Assembly (NCBI RefSeq): GCF_902459775.1
Contig: NZ_CABPSQ010000003.1
Location: 434,001 to 498,000, forward strand
Source: Pandoraea captiosa
Lineage (GTDB): Bacteria; Pseudomonadota; Gammaproteobacteria; Burkholderiales; Burkholderiaceae
DNA length: 64,000 nt
Reading direction: 5' to 3'
The translations under genes and the position numbers were made by a program. Positions 17,545 through 25,362 of this stretch are shown one piece after another. How positions within the stretch are numbered: the stretch's first letter is position 1; the number at the start of each line of letters is the position of its first letter. The notes under the pieces were generated by a model. It worked only from the letters and a program-made list of their open reading frames with translations, had not been told where the DNA came from and made no database searches.

Positions 17545-18720
17545 ATGACAGCTCCGGTCCTGCTCTGCTCCAACACGTTCTGGTCGATCTATAACTTCCG
17601 GCGTGGCCCGATTGCCGCTTTGCTCGCGGCAGGTCATCCGGTACACGTTGCCGCGCCGGACGACGAGTTCGCCAGCAAGCTCGCCGCAATGGGCTGCGTC
17701 GTGCATCGTGTGCCGATGGCGGCCAAGGGACAGAACCCGCTCCAGGACCTCGGGCTGATGTGGCGACTCTACCGCCTCTACCGGCAAGTGCGTCCCGCCG
17801 TGATCTTTCACTACACGATCAAGCCCAATATCTACGGCGCCATGGCGGCGCGCTTTGCCCGCATTCCCGCTGTCTCGATGACGACCGGCCTTGGCTATGT
17901 GTTCATTCGCGAGTCGCTCACTACGCGCCTGGCACGACAGTTGTATCGCGTGGCTTTCCGACACACGTTGGAGAACTGGTTCCTGAACGCCGAAGATCAT
18001 CGTGCGTTTGTCGACGGCGGGCTTGTCGCGCTCGGCAAGACACGGTTGCTGCCGGGCGAAGGCGTTGATCTGACGCATTTCGCCAAGGCCGCGTGGCCGA
18101 CGAAGCAAGCACCCGCCAATGCCCGGATGCCCGAGGTTGCCGCTGTTAGCGATGACGCCGCCTCGCCCTTTCGCTTCCTCCTGATCGCACGTTTGCTGCG
18201 CGACAAAGGGGTGCTGGAGTACGTGGAAGCCGCGCGTGCGATTCGGGCCGCAATGCCGCATGTCGTGTTCCAGATCCTCGGCGCGGCCGACGTGGAAAAC
18301 CCGACGGCAATTTCCCGTGCCGAAGTGGACGACTGGCAGCGGGAAGGCGTGATCGACTATCTCGGGACGACCGGCGACGTGCGCCCCTTCATCGCGAACG
18401 CGCACTGTGTGGTGCTGCCGTCCTACCGTGAAGGACTCTCGCGCACGTTGCTCGAAGCGGCGGCCATGGGGCGCCCCCTGGTCGCGACCGACGTGCCGGG
18501 GTGCCGCGACGTGATCGATGATGGCGTCACCGGCTATCTCGTGCCCGCACGCGACGCCGCCGCCTTGACCGCCCGCCTGCGCGACGTGGCATGCACCCCC
18601 CTGACCACGCTCGTCCGAATGGGCGATGCCGGGCGTGCTAAAGTAGCGCGCGAATTCGACGAACATGTCGTCATTGCAGAGTATTTTCGGATTCTCGGAT
18701 CCCTTCCCGCATCATGCTGA
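17545..18720 (+). CDS. GT4 glycosyltransferase, PglA-like (third of three)
   Basis: 391 aa. The N-domain pattern SNTFWSIYNFRRGPIAALL, VIFHYTIKPNIYGAMAA and MTTGLGYVFI is typical of enzymes that add the second sugar to an undecaprenyl-PP-HexNAc primer (PglA-like). The C-domain has LLIARLLRDKGVLEYVEAAR, FQILGA and the donor motif SYREGLSRTLLEAAAMG. Its stop overlaps the start of the initiating transferase gene (ATG at 18714), so the two are probably made together, which fits successive steps. The ATG at 17503 (overlapping the previous gene) is an alternative start; neither has a clear ribosome site. Confidence 0.88.
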   Translation: MTAPVLLCSNTFWSIYNFRRGPIAALLAAGHPVHVAAPDDEFASKLAAMGCVVHRVPMAAKGQNPLQDLGLMWRLYRLYRQVRPAVIFHYTIKPNIYGAMAARFARIPAVSMTTGLGYVFIRESLTTRLARQLYRVAFRHTLENWFLNAEDHRAFVDGGLVALGKTRLLPGEGVDLTHFAKAAWPTKQAPANARMPEVAAVSDDAASPFRFLLIARLLRDKGVLEYVEAARAIRAAMPHVVFQILGAADVENPTAISRAEVDDWQREGVIDYLGTTGDVRPFIANAHCVVLPSYREGLSRTLLEAAAMGRPLVATDVPGCRDVIDDGVTGYLVPARDAAALTARLRDVACTPLTTLVRMGDAGRAKVAREFDEHVVIAEYFRILGSLPASC

Positions 18721-19805
18721 GCCTTGCCATCGCCCTCGTGGTGTCGTTCATTGCGACGCTGTTGATCGTTCGCTACGCGCACGTTCATGCCCGCTTCTCC
18801 GGCGATAGCGATGTCGCCGGCGTGCAGAAATTTCATGTGCGTCCGGTCCCGCGTATCGGCGGTGTCGGCATTCTGGCCGGACTGCTCGTCTCGGCCACGG
18901 CGCTCAGCCTGTCTTATCCCACGGTATCGCGCGACATTCTGCTGCTCGTCGCATGCGGCCTGCCCGCATTTTTGTCCGGTTTCATCGAGGATCTGACAAA
19001 GAAGGTCACGCCCACGGTGCGCCTCGTCTGCACGATGTTCGCCGCGCTGCTGGCTTGGCTGGTGCTCGATATTCATATCACCCGCGTCGATATCGGTGTG
19101 GCGGACCGCGCGCTGGTCATCGCCGCCGTGTCGGTGCCGCTCACGGTGCTGTGCGTCGCCGGCATGGCCAACGCCGTGAACATCATCGACGGCTTCAACG
19201 GGCTCGCGGCCATGGTCGCGATGATCATGTTCGCCTCGCTCGGCTATGTCGGGTTTCAGGTGCAGGACCCGATCGTGCTGACCACGTCCATGATCATGGT
19301 CGGCGCCATTCTCGGCTTCTTCATCTTCAATTTCCCCGGCGGGCTGATTTTCCTCGGGGACGGGGGCGCTTACTTCCTCGGCTTCATGCTGGCCGAAGTC
19401 GCCGTCCTGCTCGTGATGCGCAACCCGCAGGTCTCGCCCTGGTATCCCGCGCTGATGGTGATTTACCCGGCGTTCGAAGTCTGCTTTTCCATTTATCGCA
19501 AACGCTTCGTGCGCGGCATTTCGCCCGGCATTCCCGACGGCGTGCACCTGCACATGCTGGTCTATAAGCGGTTGATGCGCTGGGCTGCGGGCGCGCGCAC
19601 GGCCAGCGCCCTCACGCAACGCAATTCCTTGACCTCCCCGTACCTTTGGCTGCTATGCTTGCTGGCAGTGATCCCGGCGACGGTCTTCTGGCGACATAGC
19701 GTAGTGCTGGCCCTGTGCTGCGTCGCCTTCATGGTGACCTACGTGTGGCTGTACCTGAGCATCGTTCGCTTCAAAGCGCCGCGCTGGCTGATCTACAAAA
19801 AATGA
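18714..19805 (+). CDS. ogcI: WecA/MraY-like undecaprenyl-phosphate sugar-1-phosphate transferase
   Basis: 363 aa with about ten membrane segments. The polyprenol-phosphate HexNAc-1-P transferase motifs are clear: PRIGGVGILAG, SGFIEDLTKKVTP (Mg-binding Asp region), NAVNIIDGFNGLAAM, FLGDGGAYFLGF, and PDGVHLHMLVYKR with the HLH motif. It starts glycan assembly by loading a HexNAc-1-P on undecaprenyl phosphate. It is last in the flippase-GT cluster, overlapping the previous gene by seven bases. In Burkholderia the initiating enzyme of the O-glycosylation cluster has this position as I recall it; that equivalence is inference. Confidence 0.88.
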   Translation: MLSLAIALVVSFIATLLIVRYAHVHARFSGDSDVAGVQKFHVRPVPRIGGVGILAGLLVSATALSLSYPTVSRDILLLVACGLPAFLSGFIEDLTKKVTPTVRLVCTMFAALLAWLVLDIHITRVDIGVADRALVIAAVSVPLTVLCVAGMANAVNIIDGFNGLAAMVAMIMFASLGYVGFQVQDPIVLTTSMIMVGAILGFFIFNFPGGLIFLGDGGAYFLGFMLAEVAVLLVMRNPQVSPWYPALMVIYPAFEVCFSIYRKRFVRGISPGIPDGVHLHMLVYKRLMRWAAGARTASALTQRNSLTSPYLWLLCLLAVIPATVFWRHSVVLALCCVAFMVTYVWLYLSIVRFKAPRWLIYKK

Positions 19806-19899
19806 ATGACCACGGGGGGCGTCGCACCGAGCGTGCGCGGCCGCGGCACACGGAATCCCCCTGATCGGGACAACAAGACAAGACAGCGCCACCAACGCG

Positions 19900-20910
19900 A
19901 TGCGTGACATCTATGCCATCGGCGACCTGCAAGGTTGCCAAACGTCGTTTGAACAACTGCTCTCGCGCCTGCCTGGCGACGCAGATCTCTGGCTCGCCGG
20001 CGATCTCATCAACCGCGGCCCCCGCTCGCTCGATACGCTGCGTCAGGTCATTGCGCTGGGGGATCGCGTCACTGCCGTGCTCGGCAATCACGATCTGCAC
20101 CTGCTGGCGGTCGCTGCAGGCGTGCGTCAGGCGCACGGCAGCGATACGCTCGACGACATCCTCAATGCCCCGGACCGCGATGCGCTCGTCGACTGGGTGC
20201 GTCGCCAGCCGCTGGCGCACTTCGCGCATGGGCATCTGATGGTGCACGCCGGCGTCCTGCCGCAGTGGGATGCCGAACAGGTGGTCGCCCTTGCGCGCGA
20301 CGTGGAATCGCAATTGCGCGGTCCCGACTGGCAGGCGTTTCTCTCGCGCATGTTCGGCAATCAACCCGATCAGTGGCACGAGGGGCTAAGCGATGAAGAC
20401 CGCAGGCGTCTTACGATCAATGCGCTGACGCGCATGCGTTTTTGCAGTGCCGACGGTCGCATCGACTTCAAGATCAAGGAAGGCGCCGATGCGGCGACCG
20501 ACACCCTGAAGCCGTGGTTCGATGTCCCCGGTCGCCGTACGGAGAACGTGACAATGGTGTTCGGGCACTGGTCGGCACTCGGACTGGTGATGCGTGAAAA
20601 CCTGCTCGGCCTCGACACCGGATGTGTCTGGGGCGGCAAGCTCACCGCCGTGAAGCTCGCCGACTCGCCCGCTGCGCGCGAGCTGATACAGATCGACTGC
20701 CCTCAGATTCGCGACCCGCTCGCCGCAAGCGACAAGAAGCGCAACAAGATCAAGACGGCGGAGAAGGCCGAAGACGCACTCAAAGCCGCCAAGGCCGAAA
20801 AGCTGGACAAGTTTGGCAAGGCTGCCCGCAAGCTGGAGAAAATTGCGAAGGCCGAGAAGGTGGAAAAAACCGACAAACCGGAGAAGGGAACGAAGCGCAA
20901 AGGCGAATGA
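19900..20910 (+). CDS. apaH: bis(5'-nucleosyl)-tetraphosphatase, symmetrical, with Lys/Ala/Glu tail
   Basis: 336 aa against about 275-280 for most ApaH proteins. It hydrolyses Ap4A to two ADP; in other bacteria it also removes Np4 caps from RNA. The metallophosphatase motifs are intact: AIGDLQGC (6-13), AGDLINRGP, VLGNHDLHLL, VHAGVLPQW and VFGHWSALG. From about residue 270 a tail of some 60 residues is built of Lys, Ala, Glu and Asp (repeated AEK-type units). It is probably a long charged helix, absent in standard ApaH. A hairpin terminator follows. Confidence 0.94.
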   Translation: MRDIYAIGDLQGCQTSFEQLLSRLPGDADLWLAGDLINRGPRSLDTLRQVIALGDRVTAVLGNHDLHLLAVAAGVRQAHGSDTLDDILNAPDRDALVDWVRRQPLAHFAHGHLMVHAGVLPQWDAEQVVALARDVESQLRGPDWQAFLSRMFGNQPDQWHEGLSDEDRRRLTINALTRMRFCSADGRIDFKIKEGADAATDTLKPWFDVPGRRTENVTMVFGHWSALGLVMRENLLGLDTGCVWGGKLTAVKLADSPAARELIQIDCPQIRDPLAASDKKRNKIKTAEKAEDALKAAKAEKLDKFGKAARKLEKIAKAEKVEKTDKPEKGTKRKGE

Positions 20911-20962
20911 TGGCTGGCCGCGTGCGACACATTGCCCCTGCCTTCCCGACATCCAGAACGAA

Positions 20963-20990
20963 ACGGCGCCCCGCAGGCGCCGTATTTCTT
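20963..20990 (+). terminator. terminator after apaH
   Basis: ACGGCGCC, loop CCGCA, GGCGCCGT, then ATTTCTTT, 50-80 bases past the apaH stop. The stem is perfect; the T run is imperfect. Confidence 0.65.
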
Positions 20991-21051
20991 TCCCAGCTCG
21001 AATGCATTCCCGGCAGGCGTACGGTCCCCGGATGCGACGGTGACGCGGTGC

Positions 21052-21882
21052 TCACACCTGAACGGCCTGCGCCGCATCATCGGCTTCGTCGCCCATGGAT
21101 GACGCGCGCGAGCCGACCGAACCATTCTCCGGCAGCACGGCTTCGGGCAGGAAACCCTGCAACGCCGCGCCCACAGCCTGCTGCGCCCCCAGCGTAAACT
21201 CTCGGCGATGCTGCCCTTCCTGCGGATACTGGGGCGCACCGATCGACAGGCGCACCGTCATCGGGGGCGCTTTCAGAATCATGTCGATGGATTCGATCAG
21301 GCTCGTCTCGCCGATATACGCAGGCGCCATCGTGTGGCGTCCACTCGCTTCATCCGTATAAAACAGACACATCGGCTGCACCGGTTTGCCTGTGGTGACC
21401 GGCGCTTGCAGAAGATTGGCGTGGAACGGCAACAGACTGCGGCCGTCGGTTGTCGTGCCTTCCGGGAAGACCGTGATGATGTCGCCGTCGCGCAGACAAT
21501 CGGACAGGTAGTGCATGATGCGGCGCGCGTCGGCACGTCGCTCGCGTTGCAGGAAGATTGTGCGGGTCTGCACGCATAGCCAGCCCACGAGCGGCCAGTG
21601 ACGAATCTCCGCCTTGGCGACGAAGCGCACCGGTTGCCACGCATTGAGCGCGAAGATGTCGATCCACGACACGTGATTGCACAACAGCATGACACCGCCT
21701 TCGGGCACCGACGCGTGCTGCTCGACTTCGAGACGCATGCCGCACAGCTTGAGCAGTTTCTGCGACCATGCACGAATACGACGGTCTTTCTGCGGTTGCG
21801 ACAGAAACGGGAAAAGCACCGCGGCAGTCACCATGCCACGCGCGAGATGCAAACCCAGACGGAGTTTTTTGATCAACAACAC
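21052..21882 (-). CDS. plsC: 1-acyl-sn-glycerol-3-phosphate acyltransferase
   Basis: 276 aa. PlsC-type enzymes acylate lysophosphatidic acid to phosphatidic acid at the inner membrane. The HX4D motif is NHVSWID (H70, D75); FVAKAEIRHWPLVGW, and the phosphate-binding FPEGTTT (138-144) follow at normal spacing. An N-terminal hydrophobic segment (GMVTAAVLFPFLS) anchors it. The C-terminal 40 residues are variable. It starts 12 bases after the pseudo-dihydroorotase stop and is the last gene of the algH-ruvX-pyr run. A related lyso-ornithine-lipid acyltransferase role cannot be excluded. Confidence 0.9.
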   Translation of the reverse strand: MLLIKKLRLGLHLARGMVTAAVLFPFLSQPQKDRRIRAWSQKLLKLCGMRLEVEQHASVPEGGVMLLCNHVSWIDIFALNAWQPVRFVAKAEIRHWPLVGWLCVQTRTIFLQRERRADARRIMHYLSDCLRDGDIITVFPEGTTTDGRSLLPFHANLLQAPVTTGKPVQPMCLFYTDEASGRHTMAPAYIGETSLIESIDMILKAPPMTVRLSIGAPQYPQEGQHRREFTLGAQQAVGAALQGFLPEAVLPENGSVGSRASSMGDEADDAAQAVQV

Positions 21883-21894
21883 GGTAGTCGCATC

Positions 21895-23163
21895 CTATGC
21901 GGCCAGGGCATCGTACGCCACGTGGCCACCGACCAGCGTGAGCCGTACCTGGCCCGGCAATTCGTATCCCAGAAACGGGGTGTTGTGACCGGCACTGCGC
22001 AACGCTTGCGCGGACACGGTCCAGTATGTCGACGGCGCCAACACACAGACGTCCGCCGGTTGCCCGGGCGCGAGTTGCCCCGCCCCCGAGACGACCGGCG
22101 CCAGACGCTGCCCCGGCCCGGACGTCACCCGTGCAAGCGCGTCGACGAGCGGCACACGCGACGCCTCGGCCCACTTGAGTACCAGCGACAGGAGCAGTTC
22201 GATCCCCGTGGCCCCCGGCTCGGCCTCGGCAAAAGGCACGAGGCGGGCATCGGCCGCCAGTGGCGTATGGTCCGAGCAAATGGCGTCGATCGTGCCGTCG
22301 CGCGCGGCGTCGCGCATGGCCTCACGGTCACGCTGGGTGCGCAACGGCGGGTCGAGCCGATACTGGGCGTCAAAGTACCCGATGTCCATGTCGGTGAGAT
22401 GGAGGTGATGCGCGGCCACGTCGCAGGTGATCGGCAAGCCTTCCGCCTTCGCTGCCCTCACGAGGGCGAGCCCCGCAGCCGAGGACAGACGGCAAAGGTG
22501 CACGCGCGTGCCGGTCACTCTCACCAATTCGAAAATGGTATGCAGCGCGATGGTTTCAGCCGCGACCGGGATGCCCGCGAGTCCAAGCCGCGACGCGACC
22601 GCCCCGCTCGCGGCCACGCCGCCTGCCGCAAGCGCGGCGTCCTGCGCGCGCAACCAGACCGTGAGCCCGAACGTGCCCGCATATTGCAAGGCGCGCAGCA
22701 GCGTGCGGTTATCGGCCATGGCGGCATTCGCCTGCGACAGACCGATGCAACCGGCCCGGGAGAGTTGCGCCATCTCCGTCAGTTCGCGCCCGGCAAGCCC
22801 CACGGTCAATGCGCCGAGCGGATGCACCTGCGCATGATGCGTCGCGCGGGCGCGCCATTGCAGCATCTCGACCAGATCGGGTTCGTCGAGCACCGGATCG
22901 GTGTCCGGCGGACATACCATGCGCGTCACGCCACCGGCCAGCGCAGCCGACACTTCGCTCCCGTGCGTTACGCCTCGCGCCGACAGATCGACCAGTCCCG
23001 GCATGACAAGCAGCCCTGTCACGTCGACGGTCCGATCCGCCGAGAAATCGGCTGGCGAGGCACCCAGCGCGACGACGTGGCCGTCGGCAATGAAAACGTC
23101 CTGCACACGATCGGTACGGCTTGCGGGATCGATGACGCGGCCACCCTTCAGATGCAATTTCAT
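21895..23163 (-). CDS. pyrX: dihydroorotase homologue lacking metal-binding HxH (PyrC'/PyrX type)
   Basis: 422 aa, full length for type I dihydroorotase. The canonical PGLVDLHVHLREPG segment, whose HxH binds zinc, reads PGLVDLSARGVTHGSE here (55-70), so both histidines are lost. Later pieces survive in part: CDVAAHHLHLTD and AICSDHTPL. This matches the non-catalytic DHOases that scaffold aspartate carbamoyltransferase in Pseudomonas-type class A complexes. It starts seven bases after the pyrB stop, consistent with co-assembly. It probably has a structural role and an active dihydroorotase must lie elsewhere in the genome; that part is inference. Confidence 0.88.
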   Translation of the reverse strand: MKLHLKGGRVIDPASRTDRVQDVFIADGHVVALGASPADFSADRTVDVTGLLVMPGLVDLSARGVTHGSEVSAALAGGVTRMVCPPDTDPVLDEPDLVEMLQWRARATHHAQVHPLGALTVGLAGRELTEMAQLSRAGCIGLSQANAAMADNRTLLRALQYAGTFGLTVWLRAQDAALAAGGVAASGAVASRLGLAGIPVAAETIALHTIFELVRVTGTRVHLCRLSSAAGLALVRAAKAEGLPITCDVAAHHLHLTDMDIGYFDAQYRLDPPLRTQRDREAMRDAARDGTIDAICSDHTPLAADARLVPFAEAEPGATGIELLLSLVLKWAEASRVPLVDALARVTSGPGQRLAPVVSGAGQLAPGQPADVCVLAPSTYWTVSAQALRSAGHNTPFLGYELPGQVRLTLVGGHVAYDALAA

Positions 23164-23170
23164 GGCGCGC

Positions 23171-24148
23171 TTACCCGTTGTTCGCGGCGACGATACTCAT
23201 CACCGCCATGCGCACGGCAATGCCGAACGACACTTGTTCGAGAATGACCGACTGCGGGCCGTCTGCTACGGCGGAGTCGATCTCCACGCCGCGGTTCATC
23301 GGGCCGGGATGCATGACGATGGCATCCGGCTTCGCGAGCGCAAGCCGTTCCTGCGTCAGACCGTAATACTTGAAATACTCGCTCGCCGAGGGCAGCAGCG
23401 CGCCGTTCATGCGCTCGTTCTGCAAGCGCAGCATGATGATCACGTCGACATCGCGCAGCCCTTCGTCCATGTCGTGGAACACCCGTACGCCGAGGTGTTC
23501 GAGTCCCTCAGGCAAGAGCGTGCGCGGGCCGATCGCGCGCACTTCCGGCACCCCCAGCGTCGTGAGCGCATGAATGTCGGAGCGGGCCACGCGCGAATGC
23601 AGAATGTCGCCGACGATCGCGACCGTCAGATTCTGGAATTCGCCTTTGTGATGGCGAATAGTGTACATGTCGAGCAACCCCTGCGTGGGATGCGCGTGGC
23701 GTCCGTCCCCGGCGTTGATGACATGCACATGCGGCGCGCAATGCTGCGCGATCAGGTATGGCGCGCCCGATTGCGCATGGCGCACCACGAACAGATCGGC
23801 GTGCATGGCCGACAGATTACCGATGGTATCGAGCAGCGTTTCGCCCTTGCTCGTCGACGACGCGTTGATATTCAGATTCAACACATCCGCGGACAATCGC
23901 GCGGCGGCGATCTCGAACGTCGTTCGCGTACGCGTGGAGTTCTCGAAGAACAGATTGAAGACGGATTTGCCGCGTAGCAGCGGCGTCTTTTTCACGTCGG
24001 CATCGTTCACGCTCACAAACTGCGTAGCGGTATCGAGAATGTGCATGAGCACGGCGCGCGGCAATCCTTCGACCGTCAGCAAATGCTTGAGCTCGCCGTT
24101 GCGATTGAGCTGGGGATGACCACGTCGGCCAAGCATGCCGTTAGCCAT
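23171..24148 (-). CDS. pyrB: aspartate carbamoyltransferase catalytic chain
   Basis: 325 aa. First committed step of pyrimidine synthesis: carbamoyl phosphate plus aspartate to carbamoyl aspartate. The carbamoyl-phosphate loop [16 protein letters not shown], the HPTQGLLD motif, RLQNERM and the [11 protein letters not shown] segment are all intact. The N-terminus is about 15 residues longer than the E. coli enzyme, as in class A ATCases that pair with a pseudo-DHOase. No regulatory chain (PyrI) is present. Only 44 bases separate it from ruvX, with no pyrR gene between them. Confidence 0.96.
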   Translation of the reverse strand: MANGMLGRRGHPQLNRNGELKHLLTVEGLPRAVLMHILDTATQFVSVNDADVKKTPLLRGKSVFNLFFENSTRTRTTFEIAAARLSADVLNLNINASSTSKGETLLDTIGNLSAMHADLFVVRHAQSGAPYLIAQHCAPHVHVINAGDGRHAHPTQGLLDMYTIRHHKGEFQNLTVAIVGDILHSRVARSDIHALTTLGVPEVRAIGPRTLLPEGLEHLGVRVFHDMDEGLRDVDVIIMLRLQNERMNGALLPSASEYFKYYGLTQERLALAKPDAIVMHPGPMNRGVEIDSAVADGPQSVILEQVSFGIAVRMAVMSIVAANNG

Positions 24149-24192
24149 GCCTGGGCTCCGTGACGCGTGGCGTTGCGCGCTGGGGTACGAGG

Positions 24193-24621
24193 TCAGGCAG
24201 GCACATGCTCGTCGAAATACTGCTGGAGGATGATGCGGGCGGCTTCAGCGTCGAGCGACGTCTTTTGCGAGACCTTGACGCCCGCTTCGGCCAGCGCCGC
24301 GGCGGCGGCCACCGATGAATAGCGTTCGTCGACCCAGACCACCGGCACGTTGAACCGGCCGTTGAGCTGATTGCCGAAGCGCTTCGCCTGTTGTGTCATC
24401 TCGTGCGGCGTACCATCCGGGTGACATGGCAGGCCGACGACGATCAGTTCAGGCTGCCATTCGGCGATGAGCTTTCCCATCTCGGCAAAGCGAACGTCGC
24501 GATTGAGATTGGCGACAACGGTGAGCGCACGGGCCTCGCGCAGCATCAGATTGCCCATCGCGACGCCGATGCGGCGCTCGCCGTAATCGAAAGCGAGCAC
24601 CGTGCGACTGCCAGCCGTCAT
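24193..24621 (-). CDS. ruvX: RuvX/YqgF pre-16S rRNA nuclease-Holliday resolvase-like
   Basis: 142 aa, RNase H fold. Motifs: [15 protein letters not shown] with the first catalytic Asp, [29 protein letters not shown] and [15 protein letters not shown] carrying the later acidic residues. YqgF proteins mature the 5' end of 16S rRNA and were once annotated as Holliday junction resolvases. The ATG at 24621 overlaps the algH stop by four bases (ATGA), so the two are translationally coupled. Confidence 0.93.
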   Translation of the reverse strand: MTAGSRTVLAFDYGERRIGVAMGNLMLREARALTVVANLNRDVRFAEMGKLIAEWQPELIVVGLPCHPDGTPHEMTQQAKRFGNQLNGRFNVPVVWVDERYSSVAAAAALAEAGVKVSQKTSLDAEAARIILQQYFDEHVPA

Positions 24622-25187
24622 GCGTGACCTGCGTCGGCGGAGAGCATGGACGACGTCACGCCGAGCAACGCCAGCGCCGCGTCGAAGCGCTCGGCCGGCG
24701 GCACATCGAACACGATGCCGGGATCTGCGGCCACCGTGAGCCAGCCGTTGCGGCTGATTTCGTCTTCCAGTTGACCGGCGCTCCACCCCGAATGCCCCAG
24801 CGTGAGCAGGAAGCGGTTCGGCCCCTGGCCGTTGGCGACGGCTTCGAGCACGTCCTTGGATGTCGTCATCTCAAGACCACCCGGCACCGACAGCGAGGAG
24901 CTGTATGACGTTCCCGTCGCTTCATGCAGCACGAAGCCTCGCTCCGTCTGCACCGGACCACCGAAGAAAACCGGTTGATGGGCGAGCGGATCGATTTCGA
25001 GCTTGAGGTCGAGCCGCTCGAAAAGCGACGCGAGATCGATGTCCGTGGGACGATTGATCACCAGCCCGATTGCGCCCTTTTCACTGTGCTCGCACAGGTA
25101 GACGACGGTGCCGGAAAAAGTGGGATCGGCCATGCCGGGCATGGCGATGAGGAACTGATTCGTAAGATTGATACGGTCGTTCGGCAT
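24618..25187 (-). CDS. algH: AlgH/YqgE family protein (UPF0301)
   Basis: 189 aa, normal length. It carries the family blocks [53 protein letters not shown] and [17 protein letters not shown]. No enzymatic role is established. It was named for an effect on alginate genes in Pseudomonas and is nearly always next to ruvX, as here with a four-base overlap. Cytoplasmic, no signal peptide. Confidence 0.93.
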   Translation of the reverse strand: MPNDRINLTNQFLIAMPGMADPTFSGTVVYLCEHSEKGAIGLVINRPTDIDLASLFERLDLKLEIDPLAHQPVFFGGPVQTERGFVLHEATGTSYSSSLSVPGGLEMTTSKDVLEAVANGQGPNRFLLTLGHSGWSAGQLEDEISRNGWLTVAADPGIVFDVPPAERFDAALALLGVTSSMLSADAGHA

Positions 25188-25362
25188 AGGGCCAGAGTTT
25201 GTCGGAACCTGTTTGACGGTTTGCCGTCCGGCATCGCGCCACCGCGAGGCGCCGCCTCCCCGGAAGGCTCGCGTCGCCTGCTGGCGGCCGGTCAGCGGAC
25301 GAACTTTTTCCGCATCGTGATACGGCCATCGGCTGCCAAAGGCAGCCTTTGGGCCGACTGTA

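Noticed and set aside
21598-23247. A 549-codon plus-strand frame
   Set aside because: Antisense to plsC and the pseudo-dihydroorotase; composition typical of a shadow.
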